A stretch of DNA of 64,000 nucleotides, from NCBI GenBank assembly GCA_021804565.1, contig JAJZHK010000006.1, positions 1 to 64,000 of the forward strand, in the 5' to 3' direction. The position numbers and the translations under genes were made by a program. Shown piece after piece: positions 1 through 12,400 of the stretch. The notes under the pieces were generated by a model. The model was not told where the DNA came from and ran no database searches. It saw only the letters and a list, made by a program, of their open reading frames with translations. How positions within the stretch are numbered: the stretch's first letter is position 1; every line of letters starts with the position of its first letter. The stretch is from Pseudomonadota bacterium (GTDB lineage: Bacteria > Pseudomonadota > Gammaproteobacteria > Pseudomonadales > Moraxellaceae).

Positions 1-79
1 AGCGCAGCATGTTCTTGTGTTCGTGCTGGTGCAGATAAGCCAGGATGTCCTGGCTGATCAGATCGGACTGGTGCGACAT
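1..79 (-). CDS. cysN: Sulfate adenylyltransferase subunit 1 (CysN), 5' fragment
   Basis: Only the first 26 codons are in the window; the gene runs off the left edge. The N-terminus starts MSHQSDLI and continues into the ILAYLxxHExK pattern typical of CysN, the GTPase subunit that drives ATP sulfurylase. The ATG overlaps the cysD stop by one base (TGATG), so the two subunits are translationally coupled, as expected for the CysDN heterodimer that makes adenosine phosphosulfate in assimilatory sulfate reduction. Whether an APS kinase (CysC) domain is fused at the C-terminus cannot be seen. Confidence 0.9.
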   Translation of the reverse strand, partial: MSHQSDLISQDILAYLHQHEHKNMLR

Positions 80-1005
80 CAGAAATACCCCTCGATCTTT
101 TTCTTTTCCATGGAACCGGACTGGTCATGGTCGATGACCCGACCTTGACGCTCCGAAGTGCGGGTCAGCAGCATCTCCTGAATGATCTCCGGCAAGGTGC
201 TCGCCGTCGACTCGATCGCCCCGGTGAGCGGGTAACAGCCGAGGGTGCGAAAGCGCACCGAGCGGGTTTCGATGCGCGCCTTTTCCTCTTCGCTGAGGTA
301 GGGCAGGATGCGCTCGTCATCGATCATGATCAGGGTGCCGTCGCGCTCCACCACCGGCCGTGGTGCCGCGAAATAGAGGGGCACGATGGGGATGTTCTCA
401 AGATAGATGTATTGCCAGATGTCGAGCTCGGTCCAGTTGGAGAGCGGGAAAACCCGGATGCTCTCGCCGCGGTGGATGCGGCCGTTGTAGAGGTTCCAAA
501 GCTCCGGTCGCTGATTTTTTGGATCCCAGCGGTGGGCGCGATCACGAAAGGAGTAGACCCGCTCCTTGGCGCGAGACTTCTCCTCATCCCGGCGGGCGCC
601 ACCGAAAGCGGCATCGAAGCGATGGGCGTCCAGGGCCTGCTTGAGACCCTGCGTCTTCATCACATCGGTATGGCGTGCCGAGCCCGAGCTGAACGGGTTG
701 ACACCGGCTTTGACGCCTTCCTGGTTGATGTGCACGAGCAGATCCACCGGGTAGCGCTGCGGCAAGCTGTCGCGAAACTTGATCATCTCCTGGAACTTCC
801 AGGTTGTATCGACATGCAGCAAGGGAAAGGGCAGGCGTCCGGGCGCGAAGGCCTTGATCGCCAGGTGCAGCATGACGGCTGAGTCCTTGCCTATGGAATA
901 GAGCATGACCGGGTTGTCGAACTCGGCGGCCACTTCACGCAGGATGTGGATGGACTCGGCTTCGAGCTGCTTGAGGTGGGTGAGCGGCGTACGGCTGTCT
1001 GTCAT
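79..1005 (-). CDS. cysD: Sulfate adenylyltransferase subunit 2 (CysD)
   Basis: A 308-residue PAPS-reductase-like nucleotidyltransferase, close to the usual CysD length of about 302. It catalyses ATP + sulfate to APS + PPi with CysN in the cytoplasm. The PP-loop is visible as SIGKDS at residues 37–42, followed by LHVDTTWKF and the [15 protein letters not shown] segment typical of CysD. The ATG at 1005 is preferred; an adjacent in-frame GTG at 1008 is possible. It is the first gene of a minus-strand cysDN operon whose AT-rich upstream region looks like a CysB-type control region. Confidence 0.96.
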   Translation of the reverse strand: MTDSRTPLTHLKQLEAESIHILREVAAEFDNPVMLYSIGKDSAVMLHLAIKAFAPGRLPFPLLHVDTTWKFQEMIKFRDSLPQRYPVDLLVHINQEGVKAGVNPFSSGSARHTDVMKTQGLKQALDAHRFDAAFGGARRDEEKSRAKERVYSFRDRAHRWDPKNQRPELWNLYNGRIHRGESIRVFPLSNWTELDIWQYIYLENIPIVPLYFAAPRPVVERDGTLIMIDDERILPYLSEEEKARIETRSVRFRTLGCYPLTGAIESTASTLPEIIQEMLLTRTSERQGRVIDHDQSGSMEKKKIEGYF

Positions 1006-1008
1006 CAC

Positions 1009-1191
1009 GAAGGTCCCTGGCGGCTAGGTGCTGATCTGCACTCTAGTCAAGGTTTGTGATGATTGGAAATACTAAAAAAAGATATTCCTATAACAATAAG
1101 ACATATATAAGCAGGACGCACCGCCAGATCACTGGTGTCGCGACGATGATTGCGGGACAATGGCAGCTCTTTTTTCGCTGACGAGGCTTCC
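1009..1191. promoter_or_regulatory. Divergent cysD / fbp intergenic control region
   Basis: The stretch 1060–1112 is strikingly AT-rich in an otherwise GC-rich window. It holds an imperfect dyad (GGAAATA at about 1062, TATTCC at 1083–1088) separated by an A-tract. On the minus strand TTCCAA and TAGAGT with a 17-base spacer form a weak sigma-70 promoter for cysD. AT-rich dyads upstream of an activator-dependent weak promoter are typical of CysB-controlled genes; CysB binding is inferred, and no strict consensus exists to confirm it. No clear fbp promoter stands out. Confidence 0.35.
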
Positions 1192-2190
1192 ATGTCGAGA
1201 ATCACTCTGGCGCACTACCTGCGCGAGCAGCAAACCTCACTCCCCACGCTCGACGCTGCGCTGGTGCGTTTGATCGAGCAGGTGGCGCATGCCTGTGTCG
1301 GCATCGCCCACGCCCTCGGCCAGGGCGCCCTCGCCGATCTGCTCGGCAGCGCCGGCCAGGACAATGTTCAGGGGGAGGCGCAAAAGAAGCTCGATGTGCT
1401 GTCCAATGATCTGCTGATCGAGGCGCATCTCTGGGGCGGGCACTTGGCCGCGATGGCCTCGGAGGAGATGGAGGATCTCTACCAACTGCCGGCGGACAGG
1501 CCGCGCGGTGACTATCTGCTCGCCTTCGATCCGCTCGACGGCTCTTCCAATATCGACGTCAATGTCTCGGTGGGGACGATCTTTTCGGTGCTGCGCTCGC
1601 CGGTACGTGAGGCGGTGCAGGTCGAGCACGTGCTGCAGGCCGGCCGTCAGCAGCAGGCCGCAGGCTACGCCATCTACGGGCCGTCCACGCAGTTCGTGCT
1701 GACCTTGGGGGCCGGGGTCGACGTCTTCACCCTCGACCGTTCGCTGGGTCAGTTCATCCTCAGCGAGCGAGCTTTGCGCATTCCTGAAGCGACCCAGGAG
1801 TTCGCCATCAATATGTCCAACCAGCGCCACTGGGAGGCACCGGTACAGCGTTACGTCGCCGAACTGCTCGCCGGCCGAGAAGGTGTGCGCGGCAAGGATT
1901 TCAATATGCGCTGGGTCGGCTCCATGGTGGCCGACGTCCACAGGCTGTTGACCCGTGGCGGCCTCTTCATGTACCCGGTCGATGCCAAGACGCGAGCCCA
2001 GGGTGGCCGCTTGCGTCTGCTCTATGAGGCCAATCCCATGGCTTGGCTGGTGGAGCAGGCCGGCGGCCTGGCCAGCACCGGCCGTGAGCGCATCCTCGAT
2101 CTGCAGCCGCAGCGCCTGCATCAGCGCGTACCGGTCATGCTGGGCGCGCGCGAAGAGGTTTTACGCCTCGAGGACTACCACCGCAGCTAA
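1192..2190 (+). CDS. fbp: Class I fructose-1,6-bisphosphatase
   Basis: Hydrolyses fructose-1,6-bisphosphate to fructose-6-phosphate in gluconeogenesis. The 332-residue product has the family length. Metal-binding acidic residues are seen as EE at 91–92 and the signature DPLDGSSN at 113–120; the C-terminal [19 protein letters not shown] substrate-binding segment is intact. The start at 1192 gives [10 protein letters not shown], which matches the usual N-terminus; an upstream in-frame start at 1150 would add an unsupported 14 residues. It stands alone, divergent from cysD and convergent with kup. Confidence 0.96.
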   Translation: MSRITLAHYLREQQTSLPTLDAALVRLIEQVAHACVGIAHALGQGALADLLGSAGQDNVQGEAQKKLDVLSNDLLIEAHLWGGHLAAMASEEMEDLYQLPADRPRGDYLLAFDPLDGSSNIDVNVSVGTIFSVLRSPVREAVQVEHVLQAGRQQQAAGYAIYGPSTQFVLTLGAGVDVFTLDRSLGQFILSERALRIPEATQEFAINMSNQRHWEAPVQRYVAELLAGREGVRGKDFNMRWVGSMVADVHRLLTRGGLFMYPVDAKTRAQGGRLRLLYEANPMAWLVEQAGGLASTGRERILDLQPQRLHQRVPVMLGAREEVLRLEDYHRS

Positions 2191-2204
2191 AGAGGGACAG
2201 GCGC

Positions 2205-2223
2205 CGGCAGCCGTGGGCTGCCG
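2205..2223. terminator. Hairpin between convergent fbp and kup
   Basis: CGGCAGCC and GGCTGCCG form a perfect 8-bp stem with a 3-base loop between the two convergent stop codons. Neither side has a T-tract, so intrinsic termination is not certain; the position favours a bidirectional end-of-gene hairpin. Confidence 0.35.
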
Positions 2224-2229
2224 ACGCGC

Positions 2230-4101
2230 TCAGAGGGCGATCTGCGAGCCCAGTTCGACGACCCGGTTGGGCGGGATGTGGAAGTAAGCCGCGGCGCTGC
2301 CGGCATTGCGAAACATGGCGATGAACAGGTGCTCACGCCACAGCGGCATGGAGGAGCTGCGCTGTGGTATCAGGGTCTCGCGGCCGAGGACGAAGCTGGT
2401 GTTTTGCGTGTCCAGCGCCAGACCCTGACGGGTGCACAGCGGCAGGACCCCGGGCAGATCGGTGACGTCCATGAAGCCGAAGGTGACCAGCACGCGGAAG
2501 AACTGATCGTTGACACGCGTCACCTGGACGCGTTCGCTGTCATTGACATGCGGTTCATCGCGTATCTCCACCTTGAGGATCACCACCCGCTCATGCAGGC
2601 ATTTGAAGTGCTTGACACTGTGCATGAGGGCGTGCGGCGTACTGTTCAGGTGCTGGGTCATGAAGATGGCGGTGCCGGGGACGGTCGGCAGATTGCCTTG
2701 CGCCTGGGTGGCAAACTGCACCAGCGGCATGAGGTCTTCGCCGAGGTGCTGATTGAGTATGCGGCGGCCCAGCTTCCAGGTGGTCATGAGCAGGAAGATG
2801 AAGCAGCCCAGTGCCAGCGGCATCCAGCCACCCTGACTGATTTTGAAAAGGTTGGAGCTGAAATAGGCGATATCGACGATGAGAAACAGGCCGACGGTGA
2901 GAAAGGTGGGCAGGGCCTTCCAGCGCCAGATGTCGCGCACGACAAAGTAGGCGAGGATGGTGGTGATGAGCATGGTGCCGGTGACGGCGATACCGTAGGC
3001 CGCCGCCAGACGTGCAGAGGAACCAAAAATGAGCACCAGCAGGGCCACCGCGCACATCTGCGCCCAGTTGACGCCGGGCAGGTAGATCTGTCCGATCTCC
3101 TCGCTCGAGGTGTGCAGCACTTCCATGCGTGGCGCGTAGCCGAGGTGTATGGCTTGCTGGGTGATGGAGTAGCAGCCCGAGATGACCGCCTGCGAAGCGA
3201 TCACCGTCGCCGCCGTGCTCAGGGCGATCAGGGGATAGAGCAGCTGATGCGGGCTGAGCAGGTAGAAAGGGTTGCTGACCGCCTCCGGGTGGCGGATGAG
3301 CAGCGCGCCCTGGCCAAAGTAGTTGAGCACGAGACCGGGCAGCACGACAAAGAACCAGACGCGCTGGACCGGGCGGCGGCCAAAGTGGCCCATGTCCGCG
3401 TAGAGCGCCTCACCACCGGTGAGGGCGAGGACGGTGGCGCCCAGGGAAAAGAAGCCCAGGGCTGGATTATGGAGGAGAAAATCGATCGCGTAGTAAGGGT
3501 TGAGAGCGAGCAGCACGCGTGGCGCCTGGGCGATGCCATAGCCACCGAGGACGGCCAGGGTGCTGAACCAGACGATCATGATCGGGCCAAACCAGCGGCC
3601 CATGGTGCCGGTGCCGCGCTTTTGTGCGACGAACAGGCTGACCAGAACGATGAGCGACAAGGGCACTTCATAGGCGGTGAACTTCGGGGAGGCGATGCCC
3701 AGACCTTCGATGGCGGAGAGCACGGATATGGCCGGGGTGAGGACGCTGTCACCATAGAAAAGAGCGGCCCCAAACAGGCCGAGCAGCATCAGGTAGTGGG
3801 CTTTCTTGCCGCCGCTGCGCAGCACCAGGGCCATCAGGGCCATGATGCCGCCTTCGCCACGGTTGTCGGCGTGCATGATGAAAAGCACGTATTTCAGCGA
3901 CACCACCACCATCAGCGACCAGAACAGCAGAGAGAGGACGCCAAAGACGTGCACCGTACTCAGCGGAACGGCGTGACTGTCGCCGGCGAAGATGGTGTTG
4001 ACGGTGTACAGCGGGCTGGTGCCGATGTCACCGTAGACGACGCCGAGGGCGGCGATGGCCAGGGATCGGGTCGACTGCTTGATGGCCGAATCTGCACTCA
4101 T
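2230..4101 (-). CDS. kup: Low-affinity potassium uptake protein Kup
   Basis: A 623-residue inner-membrane K+/H+ symporter of the KUP/HAK/KT family. The hallmark GDIGTSPLY motif lies at residues 24–32, followed by about twelve hydrophobic segments and a roughly 170-residue cytoplasmic C-terminal domain ending in the conserved PPNRVVELG-type tail. Its ATG overlaps the rimO stop by four bases (ATGA), so it is read as the second gene of a rimO–kup unit. That pairing is positional; no functional link is known to me. Confidence 0.95.
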   Translation of the reverse strand: MSADSAIKQSTRSLAIAALGVVYGDIGTSPLYTVNTIFAGDSHAVPLSTVHVFGVLSLLFWSLMVVVSLKYVLFIMHADNRGEGGIMALMALVLRSGGKKAHYLMLLGLFGAALFYGDSVLTPAISVLSAIEGLGIASPKFTAYEVPLSLIVLVSLFVAQKRGTGTMGRWFGPIMIVWFSTLAVLGGYGIAQAPRVLLALNPYYAIDFLLHNPALGFFSLGATVLALTGGEALYADMGHFGRRPVQRVWFFVVLPGLVLNYFGQGALLIRHPEAVSNPFYLLSPHQLLYPLIALSTAATVIASQAVISGCYSITQQAIHLGYAPRMEVLHTSSEEIGQIYLPGVNWAQMCAVALLVLIFGSSARLAAAYGIAVTGTMLITTILAYFVVRDIWRWKALPTFLTVGLFLIVDIAYFSSNLFKISQGGWMPLALGCFIFLLMTTWKLGRRILNQHLGEDLMPLVQFATQAQGNLPTVPGTAIFMTQHLNSTPHALMHSVKHFKCLHERVVILKVEIRDEPHVNDSERVQVTRVNDQFFRVLVTFGFMDVTDLPGVLPLCTRQGLALDTQNTSFVLGRETLIPQRSSSMPLWREHLFIAMFRNAGSAAAYFHIPPNRVVELGSQIAL

Positions 4102-5438
4102 GCCTGCAACTCCGCATAAAGGTCATAGTCGCTGGCATCGGTGATGCGAACGTCGGCCCATGCGCCTTTTTGCAGGGCGCCGGCCCCGGCACCCTCGATG
4201 AAGACCTGGCCGTCGATTTCCGGAGCATCACCGGCACTGCGCGCCAGCGCCACCCCTTCGGCGAGGTCGATCTCGTCGATGAGCACACGCATCGATTGTC
4301 CGACCTTGGCAGCGAGACGTCGGCGCGAGATGTCCTGGGCTTTTTCCATGAAGCGTTCATAGCGTTCCTGCTGGATCTCGGCAGCAACAGGATCAGGCAG
4401 CTCGTTGGCGGCGGCGCCTTCGACCGGCGAATAGATGAAGCAGCCGACGCGATCGAGCTGGGCCTGCTCCAGCCAGTCCAGCAGGATCTGGAAGTCTTCC
4501 TCGGTTTCGCCAGGAAAGCCGACGATGAAGGTGGAGCGCAGGGTGAGCTGCGGCACCAGCTCGCGCCAGCGCTGGATGCGCGCCAGGGTATCCTCGGCGT
4601 GTGCCGGGCGTTTCATCAGCTTGAGCAGACGTGGGCTGGCGTGCTGAAAGGGGATGTCGAGGTAGGGCAGGATGCGTCCCGACTGCATCAGCGGCATGAT
4701 GTCGTCGACGTGCGGGTAGGGGTAGACGTAGTGCAGGCGCACCCAGACACCGAAGCTGCCGAGGGCCTCACAGAGTTCATAAAGCCGCGTCTTGACCGGC
4801 TGCCCATTCCAGAAGTCGAGCTTGTAGCGCAGGTCCACGCCGTAGGCCGAGGTGTCCTGCGAGATGACCAGCAGTTCTTTGACCCCGGCGCGGACCAGCC
4901 GCTCAGCTTCCTCGAGCACTTCGCCCGCCGGCCGCGACTGCAGGTCGCCACGCATCGACGGGATGATGCAGAAGCTGCAGCGGTGATTGCAGCCTTCGGA
5001 GATTTTCAGGTAGGCGTAGTGCTTGGGGGTGAGACGTATGCCCTGCGGCGGCAGCAGATCGACGAAGGGATCGTGGGCGCGTGCCGGCTGCGGCAGGTGG
5101 CGATGGACGGCATTGACAACCGCCTCATAGGCCTGTGGCCCGGTCACATCGAGCACCTGCGGGTGCACCTGACGAATCTGTTCAGCCTGCGCTCCCAGGC
5201 AGCCGGTGACGATGACCTTGCCGTTCTCCTGGAGGGCTTCGCCGATCGCCTCGAGGGATTCGGCCTTGGCCTGATCGATGAAGCCGCAGGTGTTGACGAC
5301 CACTAAGTCGGCGTCGGGATAGTCGCCGACGATATCGTAGCCTTCGCTGCGCAACTGGGTGAGGATGCGCTCGGAGTCGACCAAAGCCTTGGGACAGCCC
5401 AGGGAAACAAAACCTATCTTGCGCGCGGAGTCGGACAT
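4098..5438 (-). CDS. rimO: Ribosomal protein S12 methylthiotransferase RimO
   Basis: A radical-SAM methylthiotransferase that modifies Asp88/89 of ribosomal protein S12. Three N-terminal MTTase cysteines are visible at residues 15, 51 and 80, and the radical-SAM CxxxCxxC at 150/154/157 (CNHRCSFC). A TRAM-like domain closes the protein. With the ATG at 5438 the product is 446 residues, against about 441 in E. coli; an upstream GTG at 5447 sits directly on the AGGT ribosome-binding site and is less likely. A perfect extended −10 promoter lies just upstream. Confidence 0.96.
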   Translation of the reverse strand: MSDSARKIGFVSLGCPKALVDSERILTQLRSEGYDIVGDYPDADLVVVNTCGFIDQAKAESLEAIGEALQENGKVIVTGCLGAQAEQIRQVHPQVLDVTGPQAYEAVVNAVHRHLPQPARAHDPFVDLLPPQGIRLTPKHYAYLKISEGCNHRCSFCIIPSMRGDLQSRPAGEVLEEAERLVRAGVKELLVISQDTSAYGVDLRYKLDFWNGQPVKTRLYELCEALGSFGVWVRLHYVYPYPHVDDIMPLMQSGRILPYLDIPFQHASPRLLKLMKRPAHAEDTLARIQRWRELVPQLTLRSTFIVGFPGETEEDFQILLDWLEQAQLDRVGCFIYSPVEGAAANELPDPVAAEIQQERYERFMEKAQDISRRRLAAKVGQSMRVLIDEIDLAEGVALARSAGDAPEIDGQVFIEGAGAGALQKGAWADVRITDASDYDLYAELQA

Positions 5439-5468
5439 GAGCGACACACCTAGAGACTAAGGTCGCGC

Positions 5469-5477
5469 ATTATATCA
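5469..5477 (-). promoter_or_regulatory. rimO extended −10 promoter
   Basis: On the minus strand TGATATAAT is a perfect TGn-TATAAT extended −10 element about 31 bases upstream of the rimO ATG. No good −35 lies 16–18 bases further upstream, which is acceptable for extended −10 promoters. Confidence 0.55.
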
Positions 5478-5500
5478 TCTTGATGTCGCTGGCGTGAGGA

Positions 5501-5559
5501 TGAGCGCTCATGGTGCAAGGTATTGGCGGCATGGCCGCACAATGCACTAAAGTAGTGCA
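5501..5559. promoter_or_regulatory. Tandem NtrC-type enhancer sites upstream of ntrB
   Basis: The 17-bp perfect dyad TGCACTAAAGTAGTGCA (5543–5559) matches the NtrC consensus TGCACCA-N3-TGGTGCA in all but the two central transition pairs. A second site at 5501–5517 has one perfect half (TGGTGCA, 5511–5517) and a degenerate partner. Their centres are 42 bp apart, four helical turns, the geometry expected for cooperative NtrC dimers. They sit about 60–105 bp upstream of the predicted −24 element. Confidence 0.7.
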
Positions 5560-5612
5560 TTCCATGCCCGGCTCTTGGCGAGCATGGGGCGCCACGTCGC
5601 GTTTGTACGGAC

Positions 5613-5628
5613 TGGCCCATAACTTGCT
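5613..5628 (+). promoter_or_regulatory. Sigma-54 promoter of ntrBC
   Basis: TGGCCCATAACTTGCT has the invariant GG (5614–5615) and GC (5626–5627) exactly ten bases apart, as in the consensus TGGCAC-N5-TTGCW. Together with the upstream NtrC dyads this predicts RpoN-dependent autoactivation. The start point would fall near 5639, next to the AGGAGG ribosome-binding site (5639–5644), giving a very short leader. Confidence 0.65.
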
Positions 5629-5651
5629 AGAGCTGGCCAGGAGGACCTGTT

Positions 5652-6729
5652 ATGGCCTTACAAGGTTTTGATCGCTGGCATCTTTTCGACAATCTCAGTA
5701 CCGGGGTGATCTACCTCGATCAGAGCGGCTGCATCGTCGAGCTGAACGCCTCGGCTTCGGCCCTGCTCGGTATAGGCAGCAAGGCCCTGGGGCAGCCGCT
5801 GGAGGAGCTGTTTCTCGACAAGGATGGCGAAGGCATGCGCCATGCCTTGCGGCGGGCGGTGGAGCAGGGGCATCCTTTCAACAAGCGCGAAGCGCATGTG
5901 TGGATAGGCGGCCAGGAGCGGGTTGTCGACTATGCGGTGACGCCGCTGACCGCCCAGGATGGTCAGACGCATCTGCTCATGGAGCTGCAGCCCATGGACC
6001 GTCTGCTGCGCATCGCCCGCGAGGAGGCGATGTCGACGACGCATATGGCCACCCGCCAGCTCATCCGCGGCGTCGCGCATGAAATCAAAAACCCCCTGGG
6101 CGGTCTGCGCGGTGCGGCGCAACTGCTGGCGCGGGCACTGCATGATCCTGAGCTCGAAGAGTACACCCGGGTCATCATCGAGGAGGCCGACAGGCTGCGC
6201 CATCTGGTTGACCGAATGCTCGGTTCGCGTCGGCTGCCGCAGCCACGCAGAATCAATGTGCACGAATGTCTCGAGCGGGTGCGTGCCCTGGTGATGGCGG
6301 AGGCGGGAGACGCCATCGACGTCGAGCGTGACTATGACCCCTCCTTGCCGGATCTCTACAGCGATCCCGATCAGCTCATACAGGTGTTGCTCAATATCGG
6401 CGGCAATGCCTTGCAGGCGCTGAGGGAAAATCCGCAGCCGGGGCAGCGTGGCCGCATCCTGCTGCGCAGCCGCTCGCAGCGCCAGTTCACCATAGGCAGC
6501 GTGCGCCATCGCCTGGTCCTCCGTCTTGATATCGAAGACAACGGACCGGGCATCCCGGAGGCCTTGCAGGCGGCCATTTTTTACCCCATGGTCAGCGGGC
6601 GCGCCGCCGGTACCGGTCTCGGTCTGTCGATCGCACAGGACATCATCAGTCAGGCCGGCGGCCTGATCGAGTGCGAGTCACAGCCAGGAAGGACTTTGTT
6701 CTCCGTTTATTTGCCCTGGGAGGAACGCC

Positions 6730-6755
<26 letters not shown>
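5652..6755 (+). CDS. ntrB: Nitrogen regulation sensor kinase NtrB (GlnL)
   Basis: A soluble histidine kinase/phosphatase that controls NtrC according to PII signalling of nitrogen status. Of its 367 residues, about 8–115 form a PAS sensor domain; the dimerisation/phosphoacceptor helix carries GVAHEIKNP with H143; the ATPase domain shows the N-box (NIGGNALQAL, about 247–256), the G1 box DNGPGIP and the G2 box GTGLGLS. There are no membrane segments, as usual for NtrB. A strong AGGAGG site lies seven bases before the ATG. Its 3' end overlaps ntrC by 26 bases. No glnA is adjacent. Confidence 0.95.
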
Positions 6756-8148
<1,393 letters not shown>

Positions 8149-8165
8149 GTTGCGGTGGGGACAAG

Positions 8166-8194
8166 TGGACGTCGGCGGCTATTTCCCTTACAAT
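8166..8194 (+). promoter_or_regulatory. Predicted carAB promoter
   Basis: TGGACG and TACAAT with a 17-base spacer form a reasonable sigma-70 promoter just after ntrC, with transcription predicted near 8201. It lies upstream of the intrinsic terminator at 8223–8255, so the terminator would be inside the carA leader. Confidence 0.45.
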
Positions 8195-8222
8195 CGGTGC
8201 CCCATCAAGGCGCATTTTTCGG

Positions 8223-8255
8223 GCGAGACGGATCTTGAGTCCTTCTCGCTTTTTT
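8223..8255 (+). terminator. Intrinsic terminator / candidate attenuator before carA
   Basis: GCGAGA-c-GGA pairs with TCC-t-TCTCGC (nine base pairs and one mismatch, 7-base loop), followed by six T residues. It lies 75 bases past the ntrC stop and 40 bases before carA. It could simply end ntrBC, but a good promoter upstream of it and none after it make attenuation of carAB a serious alternative. Confidence 0.65.
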
Positions 8256-8294
8256 GTGAACGCGCCTTTTGTATCCTGATTTTGGGAGGTCGTC

Positions 8295-9419
8295 TTGAGC
8301 AAACCCGCCATACTCGTCCTGGAAGACGGCAGCATTTTTCGAGGTTCATCCCTGGGCGCTGACGGCGTGACAAGTGGTGAGGTCGTTTTCAATACCGCCA
8401 TGACCGGTTACCAGGAGATCCTCACCGATCCCTCGTACTGCCGTCAGATCGTCACCTTGACGTATCCGCATATCGGCAACACCGGGGTCAATTCCGAAGA
8501 CGCCGAGTCGTCGCGCCTCTGGGCCGCCGGACTGATCGTCCGCGATGGCAGCCGGCTGGCCAGCAACTGGCGCAGTCAGCAGAGCCTGGGGGACTACCTG
8601 CGTGAGCAGGGTCTCGTCGCCATCGCTGACATCGATACCCGCCGCCTGACCCGCCTGCTGCGCGAAAAAGGCGCACAAAACGGCTGCATCATGGCCGGTA
8701 CGGTCGACGAGGAGCAGGCGCTGCAGACAGCGCGCAGCTTCCCGGGCCTCAAGGGCATGGACCTGGCCAAGGTGGTCAGCACTTCACAACGCCAGGCATG
8801 GAACGAGGGCTCCTGGGTGCTCGGTGAGGGGTTCAGGGCCGCGCCGACGTCACGTTTTCATGTCGTCGCCTACGACTTCGGCGTCAAGACCAATATCTTG
8901 CGCCTGCTCGTCGACCGTGGCTGCCGCTTGACGGTGGTGCCCGCCCAGACCTCCGCCGCCGAGGCCCTGGCCCTGGCGCCGGACGGGATTTTTCTCTCCA
9001 ACGGTCCGGGTGATCCCGAGCCTTGTGACTACGCCATCGCCGCCATCAGCGAGTTCCTCCGGCAGGAGATCCCGCTTTTTGGTATCTGCCTGGGCCACCA
9101 GCTTCTCGGTCTGGCCTCCGGCGCACGCACGGTGAAGATGAAGTTTGGTCATCATGGCGCCAATCATCCGGTGCTCGACCTCGATCGCGGCCAGGTTTTG
9201 ATCACCAGTCAGAACCATGGCTTCGCCGTCGACGAGGCGAGCTTGCCGGCCTGTCTGCGGCCGACGCATCGCTCGCTCTTCGATGGTTCCTTGCAGGGCA
9301 TACGGCGTACCGACAAGCCGGCCTTCAGTTTTCAGGGGCACCCCGAGGCCAGTCCCGGGCCGCACGAAGCCGCCCATATGTTTGACGAATTCATCGCGCT
9401 CATGCAAGCGCGTAGCTGA
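8295..9419 (+). CDS. carA: Carbamoyl-phosphate synthase small subunit (CarA)
   Basis: The glutaminase subunit, which hydrolyses glutamine and channels ammonia to CarB for arginine and pyrimidine synthesis. Of 374 residues, the N-terminal CPSase_sm domain is followed by a class I glutamine amidotransferase domain with nucleophile C265 (LFGICLGHQ) and the H349/E351 dyad ([11 protein letters not shown]). Translation starts at TTG (8295), supported by GGGAGGT five bases upstream and by the family N-terminus [11 protein letters not shown]; no in-frame ATG fits. CarB follows nine bases after the stop. Confidence 0.96.
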   Translation: MSKPAILVLEDGSIFRGSSLGADGVTSGEVVFNTAMTGYQEILTDPSYCRQIVTLTYPHIGNTGVNSEDAESSRLWAAGLIVRDGSRLASNWRSQQSLGDYLREQGLVAIADIDTRRLTRLLREKGAQNGCIMAGTVDEEQALQTARSFPGLKGMDLAKVVSTSQRQAWNEGSWVLGEGFRAAPTSRFHVVAYDFGVKTNILRLLVDRGCRLTVVPAQTSAAEALALAPDGIFLSNGPGDPEPCDYAIAAISEFLRQEIPLFGICLGHQLLGLASGARTVKMKFGHHGANHPVLDLDRGQVLITSQNHGFAVDEASLPACLRPTHRSLFDGSLQGIRRTDKPAFSFQGHPEASPGPHEAAHMFDEFIALMQARS

Positions 9420-9428
9420 GAGTCCATC

Positions 9429-12400
9429 ATGCCCAAGCGTACCGATCTCAAGAGCATCCTCATCATAGGCGCAGGCCCCATCGTCATCGGCCAGGCCTGT
9501 GAGTTTGACTATTCCGGAGCACAGGCTTGCAAGGCTTTGCGTGAGGAAGGTTATCGCGTGATTCTGGTGAATTCCAATCCCGCCACCATCATGACCGACC
9601 CGAGCATGGCCGACTCGACCTACATCGAGCCGATCAACTGGCAGACCGTCGCGCGCATCATCGAAAAAGAAAGACCGCAGGCGGTGTTGCCGACCATGGG
9701 CGGTCAGACGGCGCTCAATTGCGCGCTCGATCTGGAAAAGCACGGCGTGCTCGCCGAGTTTGCGGTTGAGCTCATCGGCGCCTCCAAAGAGGCCATACGC
9801 AAGGCCGAGGATCGCGAGCTTTTCGATCTGGCCATGCGCAAGATCGGCCTGGCCTGCCCGCGTTCAGGCATTGCTCACAATATGGAAGAGGCGACCGTCA
9901 TCCTTGACCAGGTCGGCTTTCCCTGCATCATCCGACCCTCATTCACCCTCGGGGGCTCCGGGGGCGGTATCGCCTACAATCGCGAAGAGTTTGTCGAGAT
10001 CTGCGAACGCGGGCTTGAGCTGTCGCCGGTCAAGCAGCTGCTCATCGACGAGTCGCTGATCGGCTGGAAAGAGTACGAGATGGAGGTGGTGCGCGACGCT
10101 CGCGACAACTGCATCATCGTCTGCTCCATCGAGAATTTCGATCCGATGGGCGTGCACACCGGCGACTCGATCACGGTGGCGCCCGCGCAGACCCTGACCG
10201 ACAAGGAATATCAGATCATGCGTGACGCATCGATCGCCGTCCTGCGCGAGATCGGGGTGGAGACCGGTGGTTCCAACGTCCAGTTTGGCATCAACCCGGC
10301 GGATGGCCGCATGGTGGTCATCGAGATGAATCCACGGGTGTCGCGTTCGTCCGCACTGGCCTCGAAAGCCACCGGCTTTCCTATCGCCAAGATCGCCGCC
10401 AAGCTGGCGGTGGGCTATACCCTCGACGAGTTGCGCAATGACATCACCGGCGGCACGACGCCGGCTTCCTTCGAGCCGAGCATCGACTACATCGTCACCA
10501 AGATCCCGCGCTTCAATTTCGAGAAATTCCCCCAGGCGGCGCCGACCCTGACCACCCAGATGAAGTCGGTGGGCGAGGTGATGGCCATAGGGCGTACTTT
10601 CCAGGAATCGCTGCAAAAAGCCTTGCGTGGACTGGAAGTGGGTTCGGACGGCTTCAATCCGCGTCTCAATCCGCAGCAGGACGAGGTGATCGCACGACTG
10701 CGCAACGAGCTGCACACCCCGGGTCCCGAGCGTATATGGTACATCGGTGACGCCTTCCGTCTGGGCATGGGTCTGGAGGAGGTGCATGAGCTGACGCGCA
10801 TCGATCCGTGGTTCCTGACCCAGATTGAGGACCTCATCCGCGCCGAGGAAGGTGTGCGTCGTCTCGGTTTCGGGGGCCTTGACGCCGTCGCTTTGCGCGA
10901 CCTCAAGCGCAAGGGTTTTGCCGATTCGCGTATCGCCAGCCTGATCGGTGTCAGTGAGAAGGAAGTGCGGCGCCGGCGTACCGACCTGTCCATCCATCCG
11001 GTTTACAAGCGTGTCGACACCTGCGCCGCTGAGTTCGCCTCGAGCACCGCTTATATGTACTCGACCTATGAGGAAGAGTGTGAGGCAGCACCGACGGACC
11101 GGCGCAAGATCATGGTTCTCGGCGGCGGCCCCAACCGCATAGGCCAGGGCATAGAGTTCGACTATTGTTGCGTGCACGCCGCCCAGGCGATGTCGGAAGA
11201 TGGTTATGAAACCATCATGGTCAACTGCAACCCGGAGACGGTGTCGACCGACTATGACACCTCCGATCGCTTGTACTTTGAACCGGTGACCCTGGAGGAT
11301 GTGCTCGAAATCGTGCGCATCGAGAAGCCGCAGGGGGTGATCGTCCAGTTCGGTGGTCAAACGCCGCTCAAGCTGGCGCGTCATCTCGAAGCCGCCGGCG
11401 TACCCATCATCGGTACCAGTCCGGACGCCATCGACCGGGCTGAGGACCGTGAGCGCTTTCAGCAGATGATCCATCGTCTCGAGCTGCGTCAGCCGCCCAA
11501 CCGTGTCGCCCGTTCGACCGAAGAGGGCGTGCGCCTGGCCGCCGAGGTCGGTTATCCGCTGGTGGTGCGGCCGTCTTATGTGCTCGGGGGCCGGGCCATG
11601 GAGATTGTCTACAACGAGGACGAACTGCGCACCTACATGCGCGTCGCCGTGCAGGCTTCCAATGAATGCCCGGTGCTGCTCGACCGTTTCCTCGATGACG
11701 CCACCGAGGTTGACGTCGATTGCGTCAGTGACGGCAAGGATGTGGTCATCGGCGGCATCATGCAGCATATCGAGCAGGCCGGCATCCATTCGGGGGACTC
11801 CGCCTGCTCCTTGCCCACCTATTCCTTGCCGCAAGCCATCCTCGACCAGATGCGTGTGGAGACGGTGGCCATGGCCCGCGAGCTGGGCGTCGTCGGCTTG
11901 ATGAATGTGCAGTACGCGGTGAAGGGGGATGAGGTCTACGTGCTCGAGGTCAATCCGCGCGCCTCGCGTACGGTGCCTTTTGTGTCCAAGTGCATAGGTC
12001 GTTCCCTGGCCAAGGTGGCGGCGCGCTGCATGGCCGGCCAGACCCTGGCCGAGCAGCAGGTCGAGCACGAGATCCTGCCACCGTATTTCTCGGTCAAGGA
12101 AGCGGTTTTCCCCTTCGCCAAGTTCCCCGGCGTCGACCCCATCCTCGGTCCGGAGATGAAATCCACCGGCGAGGTCATGGGTGTCGGCAAGAGTTTTGCC
12201 GAGGCCTTTCACAAGGCGGTGCTCGGCTCGAACGAAAAACTGCCCAGCGGCGGTCGTGCCTTCCTCTCGGTGCGCGAGTCGGACAAGGTGCATCTGCCTG
12301 AGCTGGGACGGGCCTTGACCCGCCTGGGCTTTGAACTGGTGGCGACCCGTGGCTCGCAGCGCACCCTTGAAGCTGCCGGCATCCCCTGCGGCCGGGTCAA

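Noticed and set aside
2278-4119. A 613-codon plus-strand frame antisense to kup
   Set aside because: Composition is hydrophilic and repetitive in Asp, Glu, Gln and His, the complement of transmembrane codons; kup is unambiguous.
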